From positions 89,184,965 to 89,248,964 of the forward strand of contig NC_044572.1 in NCBI RefSeq assembly GCF_901933205.1: 64,000 nt of DNA, in the 5' to 3' direction. The notes under the pieces are model-generated. The model had not been told where the DNA came from. It did not search any database and was given only the letters and a program-made list of their open reading frames with translations. The DNA is from Camarhynchus parvulus (taxonomy: Eukaryota > Chordata > Aves > Passeriformes > Thraupidae). Position 1 is the first letter of the stretch. Each line of letters begins with the position of its first letter. Positions 13,241 through 27,300 of the stretch are shown piece after piece. Position numbers and translations under genes: made by a program.

Positions 13241-16200
13241 ACATTGGAACTGTTGTCACAGTGCCAGAATTGGATACATAAAAAGCAGGAGTGGATGGTA
13301 GTGGCTAAATTATCCTTTCTACCTTACGAACAGTGGGTGACTCTGCCTAGTGTTTATTTAATCACTGCTGTGGTCAAGAGTACTGTGCAAATTATCTACT
13401 TTTTTTTTTAGTGGTAGTATATTGATTGTTTTACCTCCTTAGGAAGCACTGTTATAAAAATCTTTATACTCCCGCAAGTCCTTTAGTAAAGAGGATAAAA
13501 ATCAAATTTCACAGCTGTGCTAACATTAGGCCCGGACCATTTTCAGTACATATTAAATAAAAAATGCTAAAATAACATTAAAAGCCTAATTTAAGCTGAC
13601 AAAGGGAAAGAAATCAGAATTTGGATGAAGAAAAGATGAAAAGAAAAGTAACCTCTCTCTAGACATATACACACCAACTTTCTAAAGTTTTTTTAATAAT
13701 ATTTATATTTCTTTTGGAAAAAGTCAAATGTCCCTGGGACTATTAGGGAACAAATAACATGGGATCTTTTCCAAAATAATCTATTGTAATTCAGGATTTT
13801 CATAAATGTTAAAATATTAAATATAATTACTAATTTTTAACATATCATATTAAGGATATTGGGTTTTTATATTCCAGTTAAATCCTTTGGATTTGTTATA
13901 TTGGAAATACTGCATAATAAAAAACTTAGAATAATAAGTGCAGCTAAATGCACTTCTACAAAAGCACTTAAAGGATATTCAGAGCAACTTCTCAAATGCA
14001 AACAGATCACAGTCATTGTTTATTTTGGGGAGAGAAGTAGATCAGGAAGTTCAGCTAGTTCAAGTGTATTTTTAGAGAAAGACAAACTTTCAGAACTTCT
14101 CATGTCAATATATCAGTGAGAGTTACAGGGGCATCCCATGTCTAGATTGCAGAAAAATTAGAACAAGAATGAATAATTGTAAAAATGGCATAATTTTTAT
14201 GGATGGCTCTGTGTATAATTTCTACCTTCTAATCAGCTTTGAATAAACCTGCACTTGCTGCAACAGTGTTCTTTGTTTCGTATTAGATGGATAGTCTGTA
14301 GATTTGGTGGAAAAGGTGGTGCAACTATTTCCTGTCTTATTGTGCACTACAGATGTACATGCATTGCGAGGTGGTTTAAAATTCCTTTTGAAGCTTACTT
14401 TTGCATTGAAAAGCATTTACAGTAATGGTGCACACCATCTATGATTACGTACACTGAAGCTTTGGAATAGAGTGTGCTAGGGAATAGATGAGGCTTGGTC
14501 TGAGGTCACCAGGTACAAACATCTGTTGAGTGATCACTGGTGTTCTGCACTGCTGAATTTGCTCAGACACATCGGATCTGGAAGAGGAAACCAGGGTCTG
14601 AAGTGTCAGCCTCTGTTATCACAGGGTGAGTGACCTTCCAAAATGTATGATAAATCAAGCTCTTCTAATTATTTTTCAATGCAACATTGTCTCAGATTTC
14701 CTCAGCTGATATCAGATAGTCTACTCTTACTGCATCTTTTAGTCTTGTGGATGTAGATTTTCCTGAAAGAAAACACCTATTTTTTTTTTAAACAGGGGCA
14801 GATAGTTTTTAACCAAGCAGAAAAAAAAGTAACTGTTAGCTTTATCTTTAAAAATACTTTCTGTAATATATTAATGTGTGGTATACCTACACTTAACATG
14901 GAAACTATCTATACTGGAAGAAAATCATACTAAAGATAAAATTTCAGTATAAAAGCTAAAAAATACTCTGAAATTCTATTTTAAATGGTTCAGCCACAGT
15001 CAATTCAAGTGAAATCACTGGATTTTTCTTATTATTCAACATAGGCCATAGAAGATGAAAAAACTGGTTGTAAAAGGTAGAAAAAAGGTATTGAAATAAA
15101 AAAAAAAAAACAAAAACCAACAAACAATGAAGCAGAAAAAACAGTCCTTCTCCTGCTCATCTGCAACTTGCCCTTGAAGGCCGATGTTCTACTTGAAAAT
15201 TTCTTTGCCACCTACAAGATGTCATCTGATGTCAGCCCCTCTCTAATGACTCTCATGGTATTATCACAAGTTTCCTATCTGTGCACATCAACAAGTAGCA
15301 TGCCAGTGCCAGCTCTCACAGCTGCAAGGACAAGGATTGGTTTAGAACATCAACAGAGATTTTGGCTGCAACTCCAGTGTCTCCAGCTAGTTTGTGGACT
15401 GTGTTTGCCTTTGGCCATACCATGGGCGTTGTAGTATGAGATGTTGGTCTATGTCAGACAATCCAGAACCATTTGGAGGTAATCTGGAAAGCCTTTACTT
15501 CTGAATTTGATAGTGTGTGAATGACTTAGAGATAATTTTTTTTAACAATTAAAAACCAATTCAGAAAAAAACAATTAAAAAATAACCCCAAGCACCCAAA
15601 CAACAGGTGACATGTATATATGAACTACTAGATATGTAAATTTATTCAGAGGGAAAAATAAATAATGATTTAAAGTTTTTTTAATAGACATATTCAATCA
15701 AAAGAATGTGTTACTTTTCTACTAAAGTAAAGTGTCTGAAAATTATTTATACTGGCATGACATGAGAGTTATGACAATTGGTTTTGGGTTTTTTTAATCC
15801 CCCTTCCCAATACCCCACCCCTGAGAAAGTTTAACAAGACCCACCAACCAAAAAAGGTAAATCTGTATAACAAAGTCTTGGATATTTTGAAGTTGTCCAT
15901 AAAAGTGTACCTTGTGTGGTCTGATACATAGCTCATGATGTAGTTTTCAAAAATGTCAAGCATACACATGACTTATAAGCACATATCGCTTTTCGGTTTT
16001 GACAATTTTAGATTAATCACCCAAAGGCCAGAAGAGCAAAGAACATTCATACCCAGTAGAAAATGTATTTTGCAGTAAATTTAGCTTATGAATGAAAACC
16101 TGCTGAAACTACTTGTTCTTATAGCCAAAGTGCTCATCCTTTCTTGGCAATAATCCAGTTGTGTTTTATGGAAAATATACATATCTATTTAATAAGCTTC

Positions 16201-19200
16201 CTTCTCTACATTAATACATGGCTACATTAAATCACTGTTTTTTCATGCACAGATGTTACCCCTCTTTGTCTTGTACCAAAGATGATCTTAATACACATAG
16301 CATAACGTTTGCTTTGATGAAAACCTGTCTAGCAGAAGATATCACTTGGTCATCCTACAAGAAGAATAATGTTTTTATAGCTTTCTATCATTTTTTTTCA
16401 GGGAATTTGGGTTCATCTCTCTTTCCTTCCATTCTCCATACTCTCTTCAGTTTGTCTATAGCCGCTGTATGCTTCACGTGGTTTTTGCACATAATGATTT
16501 TATGGAGAAAAATAAAAAATTAGGAATAATCACCTATACAATTGTAGTCTAGGAAATTCTTGCTGTAACCATTGTTTACCTCCTCATTTTACAAAACTTT
16601 AGCAGCAAGTCAGCAGATTTATGTTTTAGATAAAAGTCACCTAATTGCATTCCTTGGTTTGAGAAAAATAAACTTACAAAAAACTCATCTGTCTTGACTA
16701 CAAAGTGAGTTTACAAAAGAACTTTAGTACAGAAAAATACTGGACAGGGTTCTGAATAGTTTTCTTCTTGCAATATTTATATAAACTACTTTTAAAAGCA
16801 TAGGGACTGTTTTCCCTCTTCATACGTTTATAGCATAAATATCGTCAATGGAGGTAGGAATGCACGTTTGGACAATAAACCTTTTAAAGACTATGACTGA
16901 AACATACAGAACTAGGAAAAGAATCCCTTAAAGAAGAAATGCACCAATAATTAATGCAGCAATCTGGAGTGCTTTATGAGCATATTGCTAGTTCACATTT
17001 TTAGTGTATCAGTGGAGACGGAGGTGTAGTAACTAACTTTTGGTGATCTCACAGTGAGCCATATCATGCAATGTTAGCAATATCAGTTTAAAATTTAAAT
17101 ATATGTGGACGTCTAAAGAAAAATTAAAAAAAAAAAGACCTCTTGAAGTCTTCAAACAACGTCAATGTCTATAAAAGCAAAGAATCGAATCAAACCTACT
17201 GCACTCACAAAGTTTTTCTGTAGGGACTTGTATGTTTGTTTAAATCAAGCTATTGTTCTAACAGAGATACACATGGTTTGATTGCTTTTTTTTTGTGGTA
17301 GGTTCCTTAATCTGTATTTACAGAGGGCAGAACACTGGAATTTAATATTAAGGTGAACAAATGCATTTTGCTCAGCTGAATATTCCATCCCTATAGAGAT
17401 AAATACCTTTTACAGGTTAGACATTTCCATTAAGGCTTACTGAAACCAAAGGAATTTGCTTTTGGAAAATTCTGAATTAAAGAGTAAGCAGGTAAGCCAA
17501 TTTCTTGAGTCAGAGTATTCTGCAATGACATCTGTGTAACAGTGACATTGTAGTTTATTAGCTAAATGTTGCTGCCTTTAAATGAAAAAAAGTTGGAAAA
17601 TTTCTACATTCAAAGTCCACACTGCTAAATCCTGAACGCTGATAAAATAAGCAAATTTCCTATGTTTAGTCTGTACTAAGCATGATGGGCTCCTCTAGAA
17701 CTAACAGGGTTAAAGCTTTCAAGCTGTTTGTGTGAGGCAATCAGAGAGGCCCGACCTGAGAGGAAACAAGCTGGAATGCAGAGTGGTGCTGGTGACAGTT
17801 GTATGGCATGATCAGCACATGGCAGGATGAGGCTTACAGCACAGTCTTGCAAGAACTAAATGAAATATAAAATTCCACCCGGAAAACCTTCATAGTGTTA
17901 TCCAGTGCATTGACCCTGGAAAATTCATAGACTGTCTTATAGTACCTTTGGTCTAGATCACATATAAGTTTTACCTTTTCAGTTATGCTCTTAGCTATTG
18001 AACTCCAGATCTTTCAGTCACGTGTCAAAATAAATACTGTCTGACAGCTAAAGAATACCTTTATCATTCCCCGTTGCTCACTGACTTCATAGAAGCATAC
18101 CTTTAGTCTTCACAAGAAAAAAGGAGGCTGTGATCTCAATATTTCAACACTTTTATTTACCTTATCTGTAATATAATTAATAGATGACTGCATAAAGATC
18201 AAGGTGGCTATCAAAGAAAATGAGACAGCTTCATATGAAACTTGCTCTTTTGAATCAGTCTAGGACTCTATCAAAGCATGTGTGATAATTTCATGTAAAT
18301 CCCGGTGTTCTGAATCTGTATCTTTTAACCTGTACATACCATTTTTAACACACTACATTTCAAAGACATTCAAAGCTGATCTAATTTGTATTACAGAATT
18401 ACATTATAATCTGCAAGCAGCACATCATACTGATTTCTTAAAATTAATGTGGAAGCTCATTATAAAGACATCTACAGAGGGCTCGTGTAGTCTTTCTCAA
18501 AAATACTGTTACTTAAACCAACCACATATTCTATTTAAAGTACACCTTTTTCTAGCCAGTCACATCTTTCTCTGAAGTCTGGATTTTGAAATTTTGCATT
18601 TTGAGCACAAACCCAAGATCATAATATTCAACATCATCCAGGATTGCCATTTGTAAACTACCCTCAATGTTTGATGTTGAAATACAAAATAATGTTTTCA
18701 ATTTTTGATTTATGAGATGATAAATTGAGGAGATTATTCATCATGGTGCAAATAAATGCAAGTGATGGACTGAAGCAAGAAGCAGTATTACTAAATAGGA
18801 TTGCATTTTTGCTACCTTGTTTATGACAGACCTAAACTGACTTTTAAAAGTGAACTTAACATTATAAATTCAATAAACAGACTCTAAAAAAGAGTCTTGT
18901 AATTCTTGTCATGACTAAACAGCAGACACTTGTTTACCAGAGAACCATTCTAAATGGGCTACAGCCAGGATTTGCCCTTTTAGCATGTTCCAGGACAAAC
19001 CACTTTTTTTGGAAAAACACAGCAAAAGTAGTGTAGGTTTGCAGGCCAATCTATTCAGACAGATTATAAATTGTAAACTGACCACTCTCTAAGTCTGTTT
19101 TTAAATTAATACTGAGTCATTACACTTGAGAACTCTCTCATGCCAACATTGCTTTCCTCACTAATCTCCTGTCTGCCCAAATAAGCAAATTACATATGCC

Positions 19201-19825
19201 TATTTTTATTCTCTTTTCCAGATTAGCAGGAACTAACCACATTATCCAAGATAATAATACCAAACAAAAACTAAATATGAAATATACACCAAGTAGATAG
19301 CTGACCTGCATTAAAGTTCATCAAATGATGAAAAGAAAATAGAAAAAAAAAGGAAAAAAGAGGAACAAGGTCTTCTCTGGAAAGACCTTGGCCCTTAAAA
19401 CTGGTTTGAGATGATGAATACTGCAACTGAAGAAACTGAATTATAGGTATGAGTTTTTAATTCATGGTGGTGTCTAAAACTGCAGTCAGATAATCTGAGC
19501 AACAGAAAACTCTGAGACAGCTGGATCATACTTCATGTCCATGTTACTTTCTAATGGAATGGTACGAAACCAGATCTCCATATCCTTGGTCTAGTTGACA
19601 GAATTACTATGTGTTCTTTCAAGAATGTGTCTTTAAAAGGGGACAAAGGGAGCTGATCCTATTCCTACTTACCAAATTACTTCCATATAGATTAGTGGGA
19701 GTCATAAACCCCTAAAAAGAATCAAAATTTACAAGCCTATAAACTTGTATTAGCTAAACTTTAAGGAAGCCTTGAAAGTCTAAAGACATACTAAGCAGAC
19801 CATTTGTTTAGAGCATACGGGAGAA
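13241..19825. other. AT-rich unique sequence, no gene recognised
   Basis: There are only short open frames and no recognisable repeat family. A 13-base A run lies at 15098-15110. The stretch at 15168-15434 is a moderately GC-richer plus frame of 88 codons without any motif. A slightly GC-richer patch lies at about 17690-17840. Nothing here supports an exon beyond isolated GT and AG dinucleotides. Confidence 0.55.
15098..15110. repeat. A-homopolymer (13 A)
   Basis: Thirteen consecutive A are followed by CAAAAACCAACAAAC. It could be the tail of an old retroposed sequence, but no source sequence is recognisable upstream, so it is recorded only as a simple repeat. Confidence 0.9.
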
Positions 19826-19969
19826 AGGACTAGAACAAATGTTTTCCAGTTAACTCCACAGATTTAGCTGGGCAGGACTAGAACAAATGTTTTCCAGTTA
19901 ACTCCACAGATTTAGCTGGGCAGGACTAGAACAAATATTTTCCAGTTAACTCCACAGATATAGCTGTGC
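19826..19969. repeat. 48-bp minisatellite, three tandem copies
   Basis: Three head-to-tail copies begin at 19826, 19874 and 19922. Each starts AGGACTAGAACAAAT and ends in AGCTGGGC or AGCTGTGC. Copies 1 and 2 are identical over 48 bases. Copy 3 differs at three positions: a G to A in the AAATGTTTT segment, a T to A in AGATTTAG, and a G to T near its end. All six frames of the unit contain a stop, so it does not encode a peptide repeat. Identity between copies 1 and 2 suggests recent or ongoing copy-number change. Confidence 0.98.
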
Positions 19970-22900
19970 TGGTCTTAAAAGAGAAAGAGGATCTTCAGAG
20001 TGCCCAACTCCTGATACAGTCCTTTACCCATTGTGTCAGAGCACTCAACTTTACAGCAAGGCAGAGATATGATGTTCAGAGCTGATGACTGCCTAGTAGC
20101 TGTCAGACAATCCAGAAAAATCAGTGTCTGAATAGAGGAAAACCCACAGAAAGCAGATGAATTGAAAAGCCTAAACAAAGTTGATACGCTGTGTGTTTTA
20201 AGGTCATCTTTCTGCTTCATCCGTTTGCAAGTGGAGAGTGTTTGACTACTGTTTTTTCTGTGAAAGCATCAGTATCTTGGATTCCTTCTATCAAGCACCT
20301 AGGTGTTTTTGACTAATTTGGAACAGGCGGGGTTAGATTTAGAGCAAGGGATTAAGTGTGGAGTATTCATTTTCAAGGTAACAGGAATAAGGACTGTACA
20401 TGATAGCACTTTTCCTGAATCTCATACAGACAATCATAGTGGAGATTTTAGATTGTTTTGTTCATCACTTCCAATAAAATTGGCCCAAAATTCTTGGAGA
20501 TCATGACCACATAACTGAGGATGACATTTCACCCATTACCTTTAACTGGAAGAATGTGCATGCCAAGGAAAAACCTTGATATCTTAATTCTAGAGAATGT
20601 GTTATCAACTGCATAGAACAAAAAAACATGAAAGCTTCCTGTTCCACCAAGGGACCCTACCTATACAGTCTCTCTACACTAAAACATGATCATCCTGGGA
20701 TATATATTAATTTTGGCTTGAAAGAGCGATAACTTAATGTAGTATACAAACAAACCAGTTACAGTGAAAACATTTTCCACCCTTGCCAAAAACTATTTAA
20801 TAACTTGAAAGACTCTTTTAAACAAGCAGAAAACTAAGGACTGATTCCACTATATGGATGCCATGAAATCTGCTGGCCTTTCTTAAGAGCTCTTAAGAAA
20901 ATCCCTGAAACAGAAATTCCTGTTTCACTCTTCCTCAGAGAAAAAGAGTCCAAACAAAAAAATTATCCCTCCTAAAAACAAGCACTGACCTGAAGCAACT
21001 AGTGATGTTTCAGCTTTGAGTGCATGCCTTATTTTTCAGGAAATAACTTAAATCCAGTACAGATTACAGCTATGAAATAAAAAGCAGATCCACATCTGGC
21101 TGTCACATCTGTGCAAAGCAAAGCTTACTTTGTTTAGCCTGTCTGATTTATGGGTGTATCTAAATCATCTCAAGTCTATTTCACTTCTCATTTGCATAAA
21201 GAAAGCAATAACATTGTATCATTTTTAATTGCGATAATGTGCAAACAGATTTTGGACCATGCCACTTCACTGTAGTATTTTTTAAGAATATCTAAGCCAA
21301 GGGGAAAAGTTACACAAATATGTTTCCCAAATTTCAAAACAAAACATAAATATTGTAAATGAATAAAATGTATAAAATCTACAACTATTGCAAACTATAA
21401 AATTAGATATTCTACTATATAATACAAATTATGTGTATTTTAAAATTTTTAGAGATCTTAAAATTATTAAGTCAAATGAGGGAAAACTGCTGCCTCATTT
21501 TTATTACAACAAGCTTTGGTCAGATTTTCAGCCTTGTAAATTAATTACGTGGATTAATAGGTTCATGGTAAGGTAACGAACCCACTAAATTCCAGTCCTT
21601 CAAATTAAGCTACCAATCAAATGCAATGAAAATTTTAAAAATATTTTCTGGTTTTGCAATGTTGAATGTGGAAATAAAATTAAAATATTATACTTTGAAA
21701 TTCCACTTGAAACATTTTTAAAAAAATTTCTAAGCTTTTCTTCAGGTTATACTTTTATTGATACTGCCTATTTTCATATTCTATCAAATACATAACATTC
21801 ATGGAAACTGCATTTATTATTTTTAGGTACATGTTACTAGTAATAATTTTATAAATAAATACGACAAGGAGAGGCTTCTATAGCTCTGATGTATTACTGA
21901 GTTTAGCTCAATGTCTGCATAAATCCAGATATATCTCTTATATCTCACTGTGAGGTTTTTTTTTTTACTCTTATGGATTTAGTTGCATAGATGTTACTAT
22001 GAAAAACTAAGTTTTTAGATTGTAAACAATTACCCATTTGGTCAAATTTGCACACATAGCCTGCTTCAAAAAATAATGAACATGCACAGCCAAACTTTAC
22101 ACAAATGTTACAGTCCATTCTTACGCAACAAAGAAGGTGAAAATAAGCACAGTGGATTAGGTTAATTAACTGGTCTACTAAAGCTGAGTATGTAGATGCA
22201 TAAAGCCAAATAACTTTACCCAGAATAAATGTATTAATAATTGAGCCCTTTTATAAGGAAAAGAAAGATCTGAAAGAAAGTGTAAAGACCAAGAGGAGTC
22301 ACAAACAAAGCTTGACAAAAAGAAAATAGCCATTTAGAATTTTGCAGAAATTCAATTTGCTTATTACAAAGCGGATGGAGAAAAAGATAGGAGAAAAACA
22401 ACACAAAGTTCAGACATCAATAGATACAGTAAATGCTTCAACACACTGTTAAAAAAACAAAATTGTAAATGAAATACAAAAACCTATGAAATTTGCTGAT
22501 AGGTATTTGTCTAAGATAATCACTGCCTGTAATGGGAAAATGCTAAGAATTATTTTAAAGCAAACTTTATAGTTTGGAGGTTAGATCAACACCAACTTTA
22601 GATGTCATAAATTGTTATTTCTTTGAAGAAATAGCATAACATCATAGTTATTCAAACAGACAATCTGCACAGTAAAAAAAACCCTTGGATTAGTACAATG
22701 GCATTTATAACACAAATGCCATATTTAGCAATACTTACTTTAAAATTTTTTAAAAACATTTTCTCATATATTATGAGACAAAAGTCATGTACATAATATG
22801 CTTTTGTGATGTGTTCTCTAGGAAAAGGCCCACAACATTTGCATATCTGTTTCATTCACACTGCAAGTACATTCTACCATGACCCTTGTTTCTCTAATGC

Positions 22901-24189
22901 TGTGATGTTGTTTTCATTCCCTCCACGCTCCAGCAAAACTACATTGAAAGAATATACTTTAAAGTGCTAACCACATAGCAAAACTGCTCCAATAATTTGA
23001 AAGTATGTGGAAAGTTTTGAAAAACATTCACATAAAACAATTAAGTTTAAGAGAATCAAACCCCATAAAGTCACTTCATACAATATGTTCGTCATGTGAG
23101 TTGCTGTTTTCTTTAGCTCACATTAAAGATATGGAATGTTTGACAATAGCCATGAATGACATTTGGACTGGATTAAAACTCTGTTGGCTTACAAAATCAG
23201 ATTCAGACTGGAAAGACAAGATACAAGTTATGTAACTCAGAAATGACAAACAATTTCTAGTGTGATACAGTTGTTGTACTTAGTTCTATTCGCAAGTGCT
23301 GGTAACTGCAAATTAGTAGAATATTTTCCCAACTACAAAGACATTTTACATAAAGAAACACTTAAAATAATAATACCCCCAAACCTCAAAACACTCAAAT
23401 CCTTACCTGTTTAAAATAGCCCTCAAACAGTTCAATTTTTAGAATGCTTGTTGAGGAAAACTGTAAGCACTGAACATTAGGGTGAGAAAAAATAATTTTC
23501 CTTGAAACTTCAAATACAATATATTTATATTGAACACATGTATTTGCATTTCTTCAGAGATTTCAAAGATCAAAAAAGAAAACAGAGAGAATAAATTGCA
23601 TCTACCTTTGAACTGTGAGCCCTCTGGTGAAAGAACTATTCCTTCTTCTGTTCTAATATAATATTTAACAGAGTGGGGCTTTGGTTTTGGTTAGTTCCTG
23701 GCAATAATACAGTAAACAAGATTAAACTGAAATTACAAGAGCAATTCAGAGGTTTTGGTTCACTTTGCTTTGGAAGAGACAGGAGGGTTCCTGTTCAGAA
23801 GATCAGTGTAACTCGAGGAGAGCACTTAAGCACCGCTTAATCTGGGGGACTTTGGGGAAACCTTCATGTTACACAGACCTAGTATCCACTTTTTTCAGAG
23901 TGGTGAATTATATCCAGTCCTGTCAGTAAGTTCTTCCACCTTGAATTGTTTTTGTCTTTCTCTCTTGCCCTTCCCTCAGTAGTCAGGCAGGTAGATATAC
24001 AAGGAAAATGAGGTAATCCAGTCCATTTCCTTGATCTCATCTTAGTGTTGAGAATGTCTGCCCCACCTACTTTTAGAAACCAAGATTTCTAATATCTATA
24101 AAATCCATTCCTGCTCTTGTCTAGTCTTCCCACTAGGAAGTTATATTCCTAGTCTGGAGCTTAATTTCATCTCCCAGTTTAAGTCCTTA
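19970..24189. other. AT-rich unique sequence with a palindrome, no gene recognised
   Basis: No exon or transposon is recognised. Frames at 19975-20220 (minus) and 20303-20506 (plus) are short and without motif. The stretch holds a perfect 22-bp palindrome and an adjacent inverted repeat at 20879-20927. 21330-22800 is especially AT-rich and low in complexity. Confidence 0.55.
20879..20900. repeat. Perfect 22-bp palindrome
   Basis: The sequence reads TTTCTTAAGAG followed by its exact complement CTCTTAAGAAA, with no spacer. The centre is GAGCTC at 20887-20892 and symmetry breaks at the next base on each side. A second inverted repeat follows six bases later: TGAAACAG at 20906-20913 and CTGTTTCA at 20920-20927, with a 6-base loop. 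Confidence 0.97.
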
Positions 24190-24370
24190 ATTTCCTCCCT
24201 ACCCACAGTCAGTGCGGAGAACAACTTATTTCCCCTTTTGTGTCACATTTGCACATCAGATGCCTCAAATAGGTATATCTTCTCCAAACTAGATTACCCC
24301 TATGTTTCTAATGTTCTTTGAAAGAACCCTCTCTCAGACCTGCTACTGTTCTTCCTCACCCTCTACTTAT
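24190..24370 (-). mobile_element. Probable ancient CR1/L3-like LINE fragment
   Basis: Read on the plus strand, GGAGAACAACTTATTTCC at about 24215 is followed by TATCTTCTCCAAACTAGAT near 24278. Then come TTCTAATGTTCTTTGAAAG and a CCTGCTACTG segment. This is the order expected for the complement of the 3' coding end of old CR1/L3-type elements (frame-tail segment, then the complement of the CTGGAGAAG..AAGA segment). Divergence is high and several stretches do not match my recollection of the family, so the assignment is tentative and the ends are approximate. Confidence 0.42.
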
Positions 24371-27300
24371 GAACCTTGTGTGGTCAATGCCTCTCACTGG
24401 AAAGAGCCCATGCTGGCTGAGGCCTTGGATGTTCTGGGATAGGGCACCTATTCACCTCTCCCAGAATGCTGCTTGACGGTTGGAAATTGACAGTTTCTAG
24501 CATCTGATTCACTAATGAAAGTACAATTGCCCAAAACATTTCGGCGCACTCTGTCCTCTGGTTTGTGGTCTTAAAAGTGTTTGCATTTTATTGACATGCA
24601 AATGTTGTATTTCCATACACAAAGGCTCCTCATCTTGTGGAAAAAAAATTAGACATGTTTGACTACTATGTTGGTTTTTGTTTGTGTCCATATTATCTTC
24701 CCTCTTTCTACAAATTTTGTAATTAATTTTTTATCAGTGAAGTTAAGCTGACTGCTTGCAATTCTTATTTTTCTCCTGCACTTTTAAAAGTAGATGTTAT
24801 TTTAGCTATATTAGTCTTCTGGAATTTGACTTACTGTCACAAATTTTCCAGAAGGACTTCTTATGCCTCTGACATTAGTGAAATCATTTTTTTACGTGCC
24901 TTGGAGTGGAAACAGGCATGTGCAGCTGACTTGCAAGTGTATAAATATTTTTAGCAATCTTAGGCTTGTTTTTATCCTTCTATAGCTTGACTCATTCTTT
25001 TGTCATGAGCATTTACTGCAGTGCCTATTTGACTGAACTTGACCTTTTAGTGAAGACTCGAGAAAAAAGACATTAGATTTACTTTCAGTTTCTTGATATC
25101 ATGTGTTGATAACTTCCTGGTCCCTTGAGAGGTGTCCAGCCCTTTTGCTGGTATTCTTTCTGTTCACATCTCTTGCCAGCAGTGATTGCTTTGAGCTTTG
25201 GCTCTTCTATTCTTTTCCTCATGCTCCAACTATTCTTTTAAGATCCTTCATAAATTACCTGATTTCTAAATCTCTATTCTTCATTCTTTAATTTTAAGCC
25301 ATTGAAAAACTCATTATGACCAATTTCACTTTCTATCTTTCATCTGTCCCTGTAATTTACACTTGTGCCCTTTATACAGTTTTTAAAACAATAGTTAAAT
25401 TTTCAGAATCCAGTTTTTTACCTCATCAGGTTTATTTTCCACAAAAGTATACTTACAAAACTCTGAGTTTATTGGAGTCTGCTTTTCACACATTTTTTTC
25501 GTCTTAATATTCTGTTTTCACTCTCTTTCGTCTTTACTAATGAATGTTGTCATATTGTTGGCAGTCCATCAGAGGTGCCTTTCATCTCCCGATTTTAATC
25601 CAGTTGTCTCCTGCTTGTTAGAAGAGAATCTAGAAAGTCATCTTTCCCTGCTTCTTGTTTTCTTCACTGTATTCCAAAAATCTCTGAGAAATTTAGTTCT
25701 TGCTTTCTTTCTCAGCAGTTCTCTGAGTAAAGGCTTCTGTCACTCTCAAATTTTTGTATGATTCTGCTAATTAAAAAACAAAAAAATGTGGCTCAATTAG
25801 GTAGTTTTCTTATGGGGTTGAGAATGAGAACACCTAGTAAACAAAGACTTGGGACCGCAATTTTCCACCTTATGACGGGCCTGTGTTTCCTTTACAGCCA
25901 AAAGTGCTTGTCAGAAATGGCATTTGACAGCTCCTATCACCCTCTCTCCTCTCCACACATTGATTTTCACCTTGTACAGTACTTTAGCTTCAATTAGGCA
26001 CAAGGTGTTATGCCTGAGACCACTTAGATACCCATAAGAAAGGCTACAACCAGCCACGGCTGCTGCAGAGAACAAGGACAGAAAAACTGATTTGGCAGTC
26101 AGACATGCTGAAAAAGTTTCTGTGGTAGCTGCAGGCTAAAAACATGAACTATAAGCAATGTAATTATGAAGTAGATGAAAACAAACTCCATGGTTACCCA
26201 GCTCCCTCATTATGATCAGATCACTTGGCACATCACTGCAGAGAACGTTGCTTTGGAAAAACATTACATTTTTCATGAGCAGTTCAATAAAAGAAACTAT
26301 TTTATGGGTCCAGGAGATGGTTGAGGGCTTCAGAAGGAAACAATTTGCTTTTATTTTGCTTTAGAAATTAATTCCAATTTTTATAGCAATTTACAGCAAA
26401 TTCCTGCACATTAAATACAAAGCACTAAAGCAAAAGTTACAAACAGTGTGTATTAGTATTTTTGGAATGAAAATTAAAAAGTGCTGCCACTTCTACAGTC
26501 CAAGTCATTATGTTTTATGGCTTAGGTTAACATTGTGCTATAAAATAGAGTAAATAACTGTTAAAAGCAGTCATTTGCTCAGAATTATTATGAGTTTCAT
26601 TTTGGGAATGATTCAACTTACCATTACTTTTTTTCCTGTATAAATGGCAAATTTTTGAATTTTACTGCTGAGCTCTTAACTCTGTCCTGTCATACTGAGT
26701 GGAGACACCATGTTAAGAAGTCAACTTTAAATAAGCCAACAAGCCTACTGAGTTTGATGTCACTACTTCATTTGTAGAAAACTGTATGTAGTAAGATATA
26801 TTCTTATTTTTAAGCTATGACCTCATGTGGAAAAGCTGTGTTTGTTCAGAAATCATTCTTAGCAAAGCAGGCTGACAGGGCCTTTTTTTCTAACCAATCA
26901 ATGTAATATAGCAGGAGTCTCAGTGTGAGATAATAGCTCCAATTTCTTGCTAAAATCTCTTTCAAGTCCAGTATTTCACATCTTCTCTTAGTAATCAAGT
27001 ACAAAAATAACAGCAGTTTATGAGCCATATTAAGGTTCTGTAGTGTTTTGAATATAAATAAGCAGTCTGTTAAAAAGAGAAATTAACTATAAGGACTATA
27101 GGTGTCCTATGCTTGTCCAGGGGTCTGTGGGTTTCTTCTTTTGATCCAGTACCACATTGCAAGATAGTGAAAACTTGCTTGCACTGTGTCTCTATTCTCC
27201 CTAAATATGCGCTGTTTCGATTTTCATTTACTATTATATTACTTCTATGTTAGGGTATTTCATTATCCCTTCAGGTCCTTTAACACTTCATTAAGAATTT

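Noticed and set aside
15168..15434. 88-codon plus frame downstream of a poly-A run, possible retropseudogene
   Set aside because: The poly-A lies upstream rather than downstream of the frame, and the translation matches no protein I recognise.
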